Shown here: one piece after another, positions 29,409-39,935 of the stretch
How the letters are laid out: each line of letters begins with the position of its first letter
Numbering within the stretch: position 1 is the stretch's first letter
NCBI GenBank assembly: GCA_902572735.1
Contig: CACGGX010000009.1
Location: 1 to 64,000, forward strand
Source: an uncultured Alphaproteobacteria bacterium
GTDB lineage: Bacteria; Pseudomonadota; Alphaproteobacteria; HIMB59; GCA-002718135
Direction: 5' to 3'
DNA: 64,000 nucleotides
Notes under the pieces: model-generated
Databases searched by the model: none
Told to the model about the DNA's origin: nothing
The model's input: the letters and a program-made list of their open reading frames with translations, nothing else
Program-made: the position numbers and the translations under genes

Positions 29409-29978
29409 TTACTTTTGTCTTCTTAAAAGTGTTTTTGCAACCATATGTAATGCTCTTGGATAAACCTTATGCTCCTCTATCAATATTTTCTTTGAGAGTG
29501 ATTCGGTATTATCTTTCTTCAAAATCTTTACTTTTTTTTGCAATATAATCTTTCCAGAGTCAATTTTAGTACTTACGTAATGAACACTACAACCAGAATA
29601 GTTCGCTTTAGCCTTTATGGCCTGATCCTGAGCATTTAAACCTTTGAAAGCTGGAAGATAAGATGGGTGAATATTGATTAATCGCGATCGCCACTGCCTT
29701 ACAAATTTTGTGTCTAAAACTTGCATAAAACCAGCCAAACAAATGATATCGATAGTTTTAAGATACTTAATGACTTTGTTTTCGAAATTTTTCCTTGGAA
29801 TAAAATGTATGAATGGAATTTTATTTTTTTTTGCAATAGTTAGACCTTTTGCTTTGGAGTTATTGGATACGACTAATTGAACATTTACTAAACTTTGTTT
29901 TTTAAATGATGATTGTATTAGTGATTCTAAATTTGAACCTCTTCCCGATATAAAAATAGCAACTTGTAATTTTTTCAA
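29409..29978 (-). CDS. purN: Phosphoribosylglycinamide formyltransferase
   Basis: VAIFISGRGSNLESLI, LAGFMQVL, INIHPSYLPAFKGLNA. Confidence 0.96.
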   Translation of the reverse strand: MKKLQVAIFISGRGSNLESLIQSSFKKQSLVNVQLVVSNNSKAKGLTIAKKNKIPFIHFIPRKNFENKVIKYLKTIDIICLAGFMQVLDTKFVRQWRSRLINIHPSYLPAFKGLNAQDQAIKAKANYSGCSVHYVSTKIDSGKIILQKKVKILKKDNTESLSKKILIEEHKVYPRALHMVAKTLLRRQK

Positions 29979-31009
29979 CTAATTATGCACCTTGATGATT
30001 TGTTAACTTCTATTTTCCCAATTTCAAAAATATCTAAATTTTCATCTTTTATTAATTGCTCAAATTCTTTGTAATTATTTTTTGAAATAGTCATTATCAA
30101 ACCTAATCCACAATTAAAGGTCTTCAACATTTCTTCATCTGAAATATTAGCTAAACTTTGAAACCATTGGAAAATTTCTTCATCACAAATAAATTTTTTA
30201 TCAATCCTTACTGATAAATTTTCAGATAGCATTCTTGGTGCATTACCAATAATACCTCCCCCTGTTATATGCGAAATACCATTGATAAGATTTGATGTTA
30301 AAATTTTTTTTAATAAAGGAAAATACAATTTTGTTGGAGCCATTAAAGCTGCTGCATTTGTTTCGTAAGATGATTTAAATTCTGTTTTTTTATGTAGATC
30401 AATATTTTTATCTTTTAAAACTTTTCGAATTAGAGAATATCCATTTGAATGAAAGCCCGAAGATCTAATCCCATATAAAAGATCATTTTCTTTCATGACA
30501 TCTCTTTTAGGTAGAATTTTTTTTCTCTCTACTGCACCAACACAAAATCCAGCAAAATCAAAATCATCTTTTTTATAGAGTCCAGGCATCTCTGCTGTTT
30601 CACCACCAATAAGGGAGCAATTATTGATCTTGCAAGCTTCAGTGATGCTTTTCATAATTCTTAAAAAAGAATTTTTATCAATCTTGGAAGAAGCATAGTA
30701 ATCTAAAAAAAATAATGGCTCTGCACCGTGGCAAAGAATATCATTAAGACACATACCAACGAGATCATGACCCAAACCATCTAAAATGTCAGTTTCAATC
30801 CCTAGTAATATTTTTGTTCCTATGCCATCTGTTCCAGACACCAATAAAGGGTCTTCATATCCACAATTTTTGAGATCAAAAATCCCACCAAATCCGCCAA
30901 TTTTATCAAAGTTTCCGTTTCTGTTTGTTGATTTGCTTAGCTCAGAAATATCTTCAACAAGAGCATCTGTATTTTCTATATCAACACCTGCTTCTTTATA
31001 TGTTGTCAT
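29975..31009 (-). CDS. purM: Phosphoribosylformylglycinamidine cyclo-ligase
   Basis: VSGTDGIGTKILLG, GGETAEMPGLY, ISHITGGGIIGNAPRML. Confidence 0.97.
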   Translation of the reverse strand: MTTYKEAGVDIENTDALVEDISELSKSTNRNGNFDKIGGFGGIFDLKNCGYEDPLLVSGTDGIGTKILLGIETDILDGLGHDLVGMCLNDILCHGAEPLFFLDYYASSKIDKNSFLRIMKSITEACKINNCSLIGGETAEMPGLYKKDDFDFAGFCVGAVERKKILPKRDVMKENDLLYGIRSSGFHSNGYSLIRKVLKDKNIDLHKKTEFKSSYETNAAALMAPTKLYFPLLKKILTSNLINGISHITGGGIIGNAPRMLSENLSVRIDKKFICDEEIFQWFQSLANISDEEMLKTFNCGLGLIMTISKNNYKEFEQLIKDENLDIFEIGKIEVNKSSRCIIS

Positions 31010-31082
31010 ATTTAATTAGTTTTAAACGAATCGTTAACGAGTAAACTATTAATATAGTAAATTAAGTTGATTCGTACTCATA

Positions 31083-34010
31083 ATGACAAATACAATTCAA
31101 ATTCTCTCGATTGAGAAGACAGGGAAAGAAAGTTCACTACAAAAAGAACATAATAATAACTCCATTAAGATTATAGATGGATATTTCTTTTCGAGAAATC
31201 TTGATTATCAAAAGTTTACTAAAATAAGTAAATTAATTTCTAATGACGTTTCTCAAACAATATTAACTAAAAAAAATGTAAATAAGGTTTTATCTAGTTA
31301 TTGTAATTTCAACTGGGTTGTGGAAATAAAATTTTTACCTGGTGTAACGGATAATATAGCTACAACTGTAAAAGAAATAATCAAAGATAATCTAAAAAGT
31401 AGTTTTAAAAGCTTTGAACTAGGTTCAACAAAAATTATTTTAATAAAAGGAAGAAAAGAGGATATTACCAAAATATCTAAAAATGAAGCAAATCCCTTAA
31501 TTCAAACAATTAAGATTTATCCATTTAAACAATATTTAAATAAATTTAAAAAAAATCAGTTCAAAATAGAAAAGGTAAAATTACCGAAAAAAAAATATAG
31601 TAAAAAAGAAGTTAATTTAGATATTTCTGATTATCATCTCAGCCTCATTGGTAAACTTGGTATTGAAGAAAATGATAAATCTAGAAGAGGAACACTTGGC
31701 TTAGATCTAGAATCTTTAAAAACCATAAGAAATTATTTTTCCACTATAAAACGTAAACCAACAGATGTAGAAATTGAAACATTAGCTCAGACGTGGTCCG
31801 AGCACTGTAAACACAAAATATTTTCAGCTAAAATTGATGATATTCAAGAAGGTATATTTAAAAAATATATTAAAGGCGCTACTGAAAAAATTATTCAATT
31901 AAGAAAAGATAATTTTTGTGTTTCTCTTTTTACGGATAATGCCGGTGGGATAGAATTTAATAAAGATTGGATTATTTGTCATAAAGTTGAAACACATAAT
32001 ACACCTTCAGCCTTAGATCCATTTGGTGGTGCAATCACTGGAATTGTTGGTGTTAATAGGGATTGTCTTGGATTTGGGAAAGGAGCAAAACCTATAGCGA
32101 ATACGTATGCATATTATTTAGCAAACCCGAATAAGAAATATCAATTGTATCGTAAAAAAAATAAGGATCCAATGCTTCCAGCAAATTTTATTGCGAAGGG
32201 TATTATAAGTGGTGTTAGAGTTGGGGGAAATTGTTCGGGTATTCCTACTCCTCAAGGTAATGTATATTTTGATGACCGGTTTGCAGGAAAGCCCCTTGTA
32301 TTTTGTGGAACAGTTGGGATTATTCCGAAAAAAATTAAAGGAAAATTATCGCATAAGAAGAAAGCTAATCCAGGGGATATCATACTAATGACTGGAGGCA
32401 GAGTAGGAAAAGATGGTATTCACGGTGCAACATTTTCTTCAGAGGAATTAGATCCTAATAGTCCAGTTTCTGCAGTACAAATTGGCGATCCAATAACACA
32501 AAAGAAAATGTCTGATGTCATCATTAGAGAATTGCGTGATGAAAATCTTTACTCGAGCATAACAGATAATGGAGCTGGAGGATTATCATCATCAATTGGA
32601 GAAATGGCAAAAGAGAGTGGCGGTTTTATAGTTAATCTTGAAAAAGTTCCTCTCAAATATAATGGATTATATCCTTGGGAGATTTGGGTTTCTGAATCGC
32701 AAGAAAGAATGACACTAGCAGTACCTCCAGCGAACGTAAAAAAAGTTATAAAGAGATTTAATGCAAGAGGTGTGGAAGCAACAATAATTGGTAAGTTTAT
32801 TAAAAAAGAAAAAGCCATAGTAAAATACAATAAAACTGAAATTCTCAATTTAGATATGGAATTTCTTCATGAAGGTTATCCAAAATTAAATTTAAAAACA
32901 TCTTTTCCAAAAATTAAAAAAGAAAAGAAAAAAATAATTAAGTACAGTTCTTTGATAGATAAGCTACATAAACTTCTCTCTAGTCCAAATATTGTATCTA
33001 AAGAATTTATAGCCACGCAATATGATCACGAAGTACAAGCTACCTCTATTATAAAACCATTACAAGGCGAAGGCAGAGTTTTTGGAAATGCTACTGCTAT
33101 TAAACCTCTATTTGATGATGAAAAATCAATAGCTCTTTCTCAAGCTGCATATCCTCAGTACGCCGAAACAAATCCTTATGATATGGCCGGTTGCTCTATT
33201 GATACAGCATATAAAAATTTAATTGTAAGTGGTGCCAACTCAAAAAAAATTGCAATTCTTGATAACTTTTGTTGGTGCAGCTCGGATGAACCTGATCGCT
33301 TATATCAATTGAAAGAAGCAGCAAAAGCTTGTTATGATTATGCAGTTGCTTACCAAACACCATTTATTTCAGGAAAAGATAGTATGTTTAATGATTTTAA
33401 AGGTTTTGATAAAACTGGAAAATCAGTTAAAATTTCAATACCTCCAACTTTACTTATTTCTTCTATTGGAGTGGTAGATAAAATTTCACACTTAACAAAA
33501 ATAACACCCGATGATGGTGATATACTTTTAGTTTTAGGAAATACCCTTAATGAATTACAGGATAGTGTTTATTACAAAATTATAGGTTATGAAAAATCAA
33601 AAAATCCAGTTGTAAATAGCAAGGATGCACTTCGCACATATAGAAATTTTGAAAAAGCTAATAAACTAGAAATTATAAATTCTGCAATTGGAATAGATTT
33701 GGGTGGAATTGGAATTGCAGTTGCAAAGATGGCAATTGCTTCAAAGAAAGGTTTAACCATTGATTTAAAACTAAAAAATAAAATCTCAGTTGACCAATTT
33801 TTATTTTCTGAATCACAAAGTAGAATTCTTGTTTCCATAAAAAAAAATAAGTTAACCAATTTTAAAAAAGTATTTAAAGGTTCTGATTATACAATTATTG
33901 GCAAATGTACGGGCTCAGATGTAGTTGAGTTTAAAGATAACAAAAAAATTATTAGAGGTAAAATTTCAGATTTTGCTAAGTCATACAAACAAAATATTAA
34001 AGGTTTATGA
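31083..34010 (+). CDS. purL: Phosphoribosylformylglycinamidine synthase, PurL with fused N-terminal PurS-like region
   Basis: ETLAQTWSEHCKHKIF, HKVETHNTPSALDPFGGAITGIVGVNRD; N-terminal WVVEIKFLPGVTDNIATTVKEII is PurS-like; 975 aa, no glutaminase domain. Confidence 0.94.
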   Translation: MTNTIQILSIEKTGKESSLQKEHNNNSIKIIDGYFFSRNLDYQKFTKISKLISNDVSQTILTKKNVNKVLSSYCNFNWVVEIKFLPGVTDNIATTVKEIIKDNLKSSFKSFELGSTKIILIKGRKEDITKISKNEANPLIQTIKIYPFKQYLNKFKKNQFKIEKVKLPKKKYSKKEVNLDISDYHLSLIGKLGIEENDKSRRGTLGLDLESLKTIRNYFSTIKRKPTDVEIETLAQTWSEHCKHKIFSAKIDDIQEGIFKKYIKGATEKIIQLRKDNFCVSLFTDNAGGIEFNKDWIICHKVETHNTPSALDPFGGAITGIVGVNRDCLGFGKGAKPIANTYAYYLANPNKKYQLYRKKNKDPMLPANFIAKGIISGVRVGGNCSGIPTPQGNVYFDDRFAGKPLVFCGTVGIIPKKIKGKLSHKKKANPGDIILMTGGRVGKDGIHGATFSSEELDPNSPVSAVQIGDPITQKKMSDVIIRELRDENLYSSITDNGAGGLSSSIGEMAKESGGFIVNLEKVPLKYNGLYPWEIWVSESQERMTLAVPPANVKKVIKRFNARGVEATIIGKFIKKEKAIVKYNKTEILNLDMEFLHEGYPKLNLKTSFPKIKKEKKKIIKYSSLIDKLHKLLSSPNIVSKEFIATQYDHEVQATSIIKPLQGEGRVFGNATAIKPLFDDEKSIALSQAAYPQYAETNPYDMAGCSIDTAYKNLIVSGANSKKIAILDNFCWCSSDEPDRLYQLKEAAKACYDYAVAYQTPFISGKDSMFNDFKGFDKTGKSVKISIPPTLLISSIGVVDKISHLTKITPDDGDILLVLGNTLNELQDSVYYKIIGYEKSKNPVVNSKDALRTYRNFEKANKLEIINSAIGIDLGGIGIAVAKMAIASKKGLTIDLKLKNKISVDQFLFSESQSRILVSIKKNKLTNFKKVFKGSDYTIIGKCTGSDVVEFKDNKKIIRGKISDFAKSYKQNIKGL

Positions 34011-34771
34011 ACGTATTAGTCTTATCAGGTTATGGTATTAATTGTGAAAATGAAACACTACATGCATTTAAAGTAGTAGGCTTTAAAGGAAAAATAGTTC
34101 ATATTAATGATCTAATACAAAATCCTAAACAACTTAATGACTATCAAGTATTCGCTATACCTGGTGGTTTTTCGTATGGCGATGATACAGGTTCAGGAAA
34201 TGCAATGGCGAAAAAAATTCTGACAAATTTGTATGATCAGCTAATAGATTTTTCATTAAAAGATAAATTAATTATAGGCATTTGTAATGGATGCCAGATA
34301 TTAATTAATCTTGGGTTAGTTCCAAGCCTAAATAAAAAAGATCCAGAAGTTGCAATGATTGAAAATAAATCTGGGAGCTATGAGTGTCGATGGGTTGATG
34401 TAAAAGTAAATAATAATAAATCACCATGGCTAAAAAATATTAGTATCTTGAACTTGCCTGTCGCCCATCAAGAGGGGCAATTTATGATACCTATTAATCT
34501 ACTTAAAAGTATCAAAGCTAATAACCTTATTGGCTTACAATACATTAATAACCATAAAAAATTAGCAAAAGGTCAGTTTCCCTTTAATCCTAATGGATCT
34601 AAAGATGATATAGCTGCGTTAACAAATCAAAATGGGAATGTTCTTGCAATGATGCCTCACCCAGAAAGAGCATTTTATCATTATCATGTTCCTAATTGGC
34701 AAAACAATACTTCTAAAAAATTCGGTGATGGGTATAAAATTTTTATGAACGCAAAAAAATTCTTTGCATAA
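34007..34771 (+). CDS. purQ: Phosphoribosylformylglycinamidine synthase glutaminase subunit
   Basis: VLSGYGINCENET, PGGFSYGDD, GICNGCQILINLGL, MMPHPERA. Confidence 0.93.
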   Translation: MNVLVLSGYGINCENETLHAFKVVGFKGKIVHINDLIQNPKQLNDYQVFAIPGGFSYGDDTGSGNAMAKKILTNLYDQLIDFSLKDKLIIGICNGCQILINLGLVPSLNKKDPEVAMIENKSGSYECRWVDVKVNNNKSPWLKNISILNLPVAHQEGQFMIPINLLKSIKANNLIGLQYINNHKKLAKGQFPFNPNGSKDDIAALTNQNGNVLAMMPHPERAFYHYHVPNWQNNTSKKFGDGYKIFMNAKKFFA

Positions 34772-34772
34772 A

Positions 34773-35822
34773 TTATACTGCTATATCTACTATTTTTTTC
34801 ATAACAGTTGGCATTCTAGAACTAGAATAAGATGATTTCTTTATCCAATTACTTTTTGATAATTTTGCTTTTTTAACATTTCCATAAAAAATTTCTGTTT
34901 CTAAATCAAAATGACTAAATGAATATTCAAATGAACCTTTAGATTGTAATTTTGTTTTTATTTTTTGTATGTCTTGATCAGTAGTTAGCAATTTTTTATT
35001 TTTAACCCAGACATCATTTGGTACTTCAAGCATAGAGGCCAACATTCCTTTATTTGGTCTACTTCGTACTAGGATTTCATTCTTTTCATTCACAATTACA
35101 TACGCTCTCGTATACTTTACAGGCTTAATAGTTTTCTTTTTTAGTTTTAAAGGAATTTTTTGCTGCAAATTCTTTTTATATGATTGGCAAAATTTATTAA
35201 TTCCACAAATATTACATTTAGGGTTTCGTGGAAGGCAGATCTCTGATCCGTAATCCATAAAAGACTGAATTAGTTTTGAAGAGTATTTATCTGAGATAAA
35301 TTTATTTCCCAAATCTTTGAGTTTACTTTTTACTTTATTAATTGGTTCATTGATAGCATGTAATCTCGCCAAAATTCTCTCAATATTAGCATCTAGTGGC
35401 ATGACAGATTTGTTAAATCCAATTCCAAGAATTGCTTTAGCAGTGTAATCTCCTATACCCGGAAGTTGGATGAGCTCATCATAAGTTTGTGGTATTTTAT
35501 TTTTAAAATTTTTATTAATTATTTTTGCCGATTTTAGTAAATTTCTAGCTCTTGAATAATAACCAAGACCTGACCAGAATTTTAAAATTTTTGGCTCTGA
35601 AATTTGCGCTAGTTTATTTACTGAAGGCCATTTTAAAATAAAATCATTAAATTTATTTTTTACAGTATTTACTGTTGTTTGTTGGAGCATATACTCACTA
35701 ACAAACACAAAGTATGGATGAGGTAAATTTAGATTATTTTTCTTCCGCCACGGTAAATTTCTGGCATTCATAGAATACCATTGAAGTAAAAACTTTTTTA
35801 CTTGTGTTTCGTGCTTAAACAT
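34773..35822 (-). CDS. mutY: A/G-specific adenine glycosylase
   Basis: ARNLPWRKK, LPGIGDYTAKAILGIGF, MDYGSEICLPRNPKCNIC Fe-S motif. Confidence 0.95.
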   Translation of the reverse strand: MFKHETQVKKFLLQWYSMNARNLPWRKKNNLNLPHPYFVFVSEYMLQQTTVNTVKNKFNDFILKWPSVNKLAQISEPKILKFWSGLGYYSRARNLLKSAKIINKNFKNKIPQTYDELIQLPGIGDYTAKAILGIGFNKSVMPLDANIERILARLHAINEPINKVKSKLKDLGNKFISDKYSSKLIQSFMDYGSEICLPRNPKCNICGINKFCQSYKKNLQQKIPLKLKKKTIKPVKYTRAYVIVNEKNEILVRSRPNKGMLASMLEVPNDVWVKNKKLLTTDQDIQKIKTKLQSKGSFEYSFSHFDLETEIFYGNVKKAKLSKSNWIKKSSYSSSRMPTVMKKIVDIAV

Positions 35823-35861
35823 ATTGCTTTCATATTTATGTACTATAAATTATTTATGCAT

Positions 35862-36377
35862 ATGGACAAAAAAAATTTAAAGCAAAAAAGAACATTTGTT
35901 CCACAATCAATCGGTGATACTCTGAGGAAGGTTAATAGAAAATTTTCCTCTAAATTTAATCGAAAAGAATTTGTAATTAATTCAAAATGGCCAGAAATCG
36001 CTGGTATTTATTTTAAAGAATATTCGGAGCCGTTAAATGTATCAAGAGTGCGTGATTTTGAAAATGATTTAGGAGAGACAGTATATAAAAATTATCTAAA
36101 TGTGAGTGTTGCACCAGCTGCAGCTATTGAATTTCAACACTTTAAAGACACTATAATTGAAAAAATTAATACTTATTTTGGCTATAAAGCTATAACGGAC
36201 TTGAGAATTCATCAAAATTACATACCTAAATATAATAATATGAAACAAAGTAAGAAAAAACAAATAGATAAAGATGACAAAGAATTTGTTAAGCAAAACA
36301 TTAAAGAATTTCGAAATTCTGATTTAAAAAAATCACTATTAAATTTAGGTAATAAAATTATAACTGAGGACAAATAA
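35862..36377 (+). CDS. DUF721/DciA-like protein
   Basis: QSIGDTLRKVNRKFSSKF...WPEIAGIYFKEYSEPL; position between mutY and dsbA/smc. Likely start MDKKNLK at 35862; the track ORF starts at 35802. Confidence 0.7.
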   Translation: MDKKNLKQKRTFVPQSIGDTLRKVNRKFSSKFNRKEFVINSKWPEIAGIYFKEYSEPLNVSRVRDFENDLGETVYKNYLNVSVAPAAAIEFQHFKDTIIEKINTYFGYKAITDLRIHQNYIPKYNNMKQSKKKQIDKDDKEFVKQNIKEFRNSDLKKSLLNLGNKIITEDK

Positions 36378-36988
36378 TGAAAATCAAAATTTTATTTATT
36401 TCTATTTTACTATCACTATTTTTTATTAACGCCAAAGCAGCTGAAAACTCGATATTAGATGTTAAAGATAATGATTTTTATATTGGTGAAGACAATGCTC
36501 CAATCACAATTATAGAATATGCTTCAATGTCTTGTAGTCACTGTGCAGATTTTCATAATGATACTCTAGCAGAGTTAAAAGAAGAGTTTATTGATACTGG
36601 TAAAGTTAAATTTATTTTTCGTGATTTTCCTTTCAATTATCCGGCCCTTGCTGGAAGTATGATTTTAAGATGTGTCCCAGAAGATGTAAGATATGATTAT
36701 ATGAATGGACTTTATAAGCTTCAAAATAGTTGGGTTAATAGAGATCATTCCAAAACAAGATCTGAGTTATACAAAATTATGCAAAGTGGCGGTATGCAAC
36801 AAGATGATTTTGATGCATGTTTAAGTAATGTGGATTTAGAAAATCAATTACTTGAAGGTGTAATGGAAGCACAAAGAGAATATAAAATAGGTTCCACACC
36901 TTCATTCATTGTTAATGGAGTGCTATATTCAGGTAATAAAAACATAAAAGAGTTTAGACAAATCATTGATAAAATATTATCACAATAG
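36377..36988 (+). CDS. DsbA-family thioredoxin-fold protein
   Basis: Signal peptide; ITIIEYASMSCSHCADFH, GSTPSFIVNGVLYSG. Confidence 0.9.
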   Translation: MKIKILFISILLSLFFINAKAAENSILDVKDNDFYIGEDNAPITIIEYASMSCSHCADFHNDTLAELKEEFIDTGKVKFIFRDFPFNYPALAGSMILRCVPEDVRYDYMNGLYKLQNSWVNRDHSKTRSELYKIMQSGGMQQDDFDACLSNVDLENQLLEGVMEAQREYKIGSTPSFIVNGVLYSGNKNIKEFRQIIDKILSQ

Positions 36989-39637
36989 TTGATGATTAAT
37001 TTTAGGACCCTTAAAGTCAAAGGCTTTAAGTCTTTTGTTGAACCCACGGAAATTGTGATTGAAAATGGTTTAACAGGTATTGTTGGTCCTAATGGTTGTG
37101 GTAAATCCAACCTTGTAGAAGCTTTTAGATTCGTTATGGGTGAACTCTCTCCAAAACAAATGAGAGGGAGTGAATTAGACGATGTTATCTTTAATGGAAC
37201 AGATGATAGACCAGCATGGGATATTGCTGAAGTTACGATAGATTTAGATAACAAAGCAAGAAAAGCACCAAGTATTTTCAATGAAAATGATACTATTGAA
37301 GTCACTAGAAGAATATGGCGTGGTGAAGGCTCGGAATATAGAGTGAATGGTAAAGAGGTACGATTAAAGGATGTACAATTACTATTTGCTGATGCAGCAA
37401 CAGGTGCTCGCTCAACGTCAATGGTCAGTCAAGGAAGAGTTGGCGCTATCATAGCGGCTAAGCCAGAGCAAAGAAGGACGTTACTGGAAGAAGCTGCAGG
37501 AATTACTGGGCTTCATTCAAGACGACACGAAGCTGAATTGCGATTAAATGCAACTGAAAATAACTTAGAACGAGTAAAGGACGTATTAAAAGCACAAGAT
37601 GAACAACTTACAATATTAAAGAAACAATCTAAACAAGCTGAGAGATATAAGTACATTCAAAAAGATATAACTAAGGCAAGAGCAAGATTATTTTATAAAA
37701 AATGGATTGATGAAAAAGATAAATTAAAAAATGCTAATGAAAAAATTCAATCTGAAACAAATGTTGTAAATGATCAAACACAAGTTGTTGCACAAATAAA
37801 TGTGGAGTTTGAAAAGGTTCAAGAAAGTCTTCCAAACCTTAGGCTTCAAGAAAGTAAGGTTGCAGCTGAACTTCAAAAATATTCCATTAGTTTAGAAAAT
37901 CAGGAAAAAGAAATTGAAAGAGCAAATATTGCAGTAGACGAGACAAAAGTCCGAATAGAGCAAATTAAAAATGACATAAATAGAGAAAAATTTTTATATG
38001 AAGATGCAAAACAAAATCTTGAAAGAGTTCAAGAAGAAAAATCAATACTTTTAAAACAACAAGGTGATCTTTTTATTCAGACTGATGAGGATCTTAATAA
38101 TGAAAATGTATCTAATAAAAAAAATAATAATCCAATAATTGATTATCTAGACTTTGAAGATGGTCTTGAACAAGCAATTGCTGCAGTCTTTTCAGATGAA
38201 TTAATTGCATCTATCGATGAAGAACAAAGTATTTTTTGGAGAAAATTAGATGTGGAAGACTCTTCCTTTAATTCTGAAATTACAAAATTCTCATCTTTGA
38301 TTAAAGCTCCAGATAATCTGAAAAAGAAGTTAGAATTTGTTGGATTAATAGAAAATAAAGAAAATGTTTTAGAAATTCAAAAAGGCTTAAAACCTGGTCA
38401 AATATTAGTTAGCAAATTAGGAGAAATTTGGAGATGGGATGGATATGTTTCTAAAGGTAAACAAAATAATTCTACTAAAGCAATATTAGATCAGCTTAAA
38501 AATAGAAGAATTAAACAATTAAGCGCTGAGGAAAAACAATGGAATGATATATCTGAAAAAGCTAATCAAAGAATAGAAGAACTAAATTCAAGGGAAAATT
38601 CATTAATTAGTGAATTATCAAATCTTCAATCTGTTCCAGAAGATGTATCAAGTGAAAAATTAAAAATACAAAATTTGATTAATGAAAATAAAAATTCTTA
38701 TGAGCAAATTGCTGAGCAACTTCGTCAAACAGAACAAACCGCTAATGATATTAATAAAAAATTAAAATTAGAAGAAATTAAATTAAATGAACTAAGAGAA
38801 GAAAGAATTAGGACTGAAGGTCAAATTAATACAATCAATGAAGCAATTAAATTATTGTCTACGCAAGTTAGAGAAAGATTAAGTGTAGAGCTAGATGAAC
38901 TTTATAATATTGGAGAAATTGATCCAAACAAAATTTTAGGTGAAACTGAGGATTTAGAAAAAAAATTAGAAAGACTTATTGCTGAACAAGAACGTTTAGG
39001 AGGTGTTAATCTATTAGCTGAAAAGGAAGCAAAGGAACTAGAAGATAAAGTAAATACAATTAAAAATGATCAAAGCGATTTGTTGAGTGCAATTGCAAAA
39101 CTAAGAGAAGCTATTGATTCATTAAATACAGAAGGTAGACAAAGATTGCTGGCAGCTTATGGGATAGTAAATGAAAATTTTCAAAAATTATTTGTAAGAC
39201 TGTTTGGAGGTGGAAAAGCTTATCTAAAATTTACTGATGAATCAGATCCTCTTCAAGCAGGTTTAGAAATATTCGCAAGTCCTCCAGGAAAAAAATTACA
39301 AAACTTGACACTTCTCTCAGGAGGAGAACAAGCACTTACAGCCTTATCATTATTATTTGCTGTATTTTTATCAAATCCTGCACCAATTTGTGTTCTCGAT
39401 GAGGTTGATGCCCCCTTAGATGATACCAATGTCGATAGATTTTGTTCATTAGTTGAGGAAATAGCTAAAACTTCTTCAACAAAATTCTTAGTTATCACTC
39501 ACCATAGAATGACAATGGCTAGAGTAAATAGATTATTTGGTGTTACCATGCCTGAGAAAGGTGTATCACAATTAGTTTCCGTTGATCTTGAAAAAGCAAT
39601 TGAGATAAAAGAGCAAGACGCTACTGATGAATTATAA
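36989..39637 (+). CDS. smc: Chromosome segregation protein SMC (short, 882 aa)
   Basis: VGPNGCGKSNLVEAFRFVMGE Walker A, LTLLSGGEQALTALSLLFAVF, CVLDEVDAPLDDTNVDRF Walker B; hinge-like LGEIWRWDGYVSKG. Confidence 0.93.
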   Translation: MMINFRTLKVKGFKSFVEPTEIVIENGLTGIVGPNGCGKSNLVEAFRFVMGELSPKQMRGSELDDVIFNGTDDRPAWDIAEVTIDLDNKARKAPSIFNENDTIEVTRRIWRGEGSEYRVNGKEVRLKDVQLLFADAATGARSTSMVSQGRVGAIIAAKPEQRRTLLEEAAGITGLHSRRHEAELRLNATENNLERVKDVLKAQDEQLTILKKQSKQAERYKYIQKDITKARARLFYKKWIDEKDKLKNANEKIQSETNVVNDQTQVVAQINVEFEKVQESLPNLRLQESKVAAELQKYSISLENQEKEIERANIAVDETKVRIEQIKNDINREKFLYEDAKQNLERVQEEKSILLKQQGDLFIQTDEDLNNENVSNKKNNNPIIDYLDFEDGLEQAIAAVFSDELIASIDEEQSIFWRKLDVEDSSFNSEITKFSSLIKAPDNLKKKLEFVGLIENKENVLEIQKGLKPGQILVSKLGEIWRWDGYVSKGKQNNSTKAILDQLKNRRIKQLSAEEKQWNDISEKANQRIEELNSRENSLISELSNLQSVPEDVSSEKLKIQNLINENKNSYEQIAEQLRQTEQTANDINKKLKLEEIKLNELREERIRTEGQINTINEAIKLLSTQVRERLSVELDELYNIGEIDPNKILGETEDLEKKLERLIAEQERLGGVNLLAEKEAKELEDKVNTIKNDQSDLLSAIAKLREAIDSLNTEGRQRLLAAYGIVNENFQKLFVRLFGGGKAYLKFTDESDPLQAGLEIFASPPGKKLQNLTLLSGGEQALTALSLLFAVFLSNPAPICVLDEVDAPLDDTNVDRFCSLVEEIAKTSSTKFLVITHHRMTMARVNRLFGVTMPEKGVSQLVSVDLEKAIEIKEQDATDEL

Positions 39638-39914
39638 AAATAAAAATTTAGAAGAATTAGGTAAAAAAATTGATGATTTAGATAATCAAAATAAAGATCC
39701 TAGTATTAAAAAAGAAGAAAGTGGTGCCGGATTTGGGTTTAAAGTTAGCACAGAAATTATAGCGGCGCTAGTTGTTGGTGTTGGAATTGGGCTTATTGTG
39801 GATAATTACTTTAATACTAAACCAATAGGCTTAATTATTTTCTTCATATTTGGCGCATTAGCTGGATTTTTGAACGTTTATCGTGTAATGCGTCGCATTG
39901 AAAAGCAAAGGTAA
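39627..39914 (+). CDS. atpI: ATP synthase protein I-like (AtpZ/AtpI)
   Basis: Two TM segments, GFGFKVSTEIIAALVVGVGIGLIVD, first gene of the Fo cluster. Confidence 0.8.
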   Translation: MNYKNKNLEELGKKIDDLDNQNKDPSIKKEESGAGFGFKVSTEIIAALVVGVGIGLIVDNYFNTKPIGLIIFFIFGALAGFLNVYRVMRRIEKQR

Positions 39915-39935
39915 TTTTAATATTCAATAATAGTT

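Noticed and set aside
23679-34771. The purine gene cluster as a novel system
   Set aside because: All genes are standard de novo purine enzymes; only the GuaB and PurL architectures were kept as findings.
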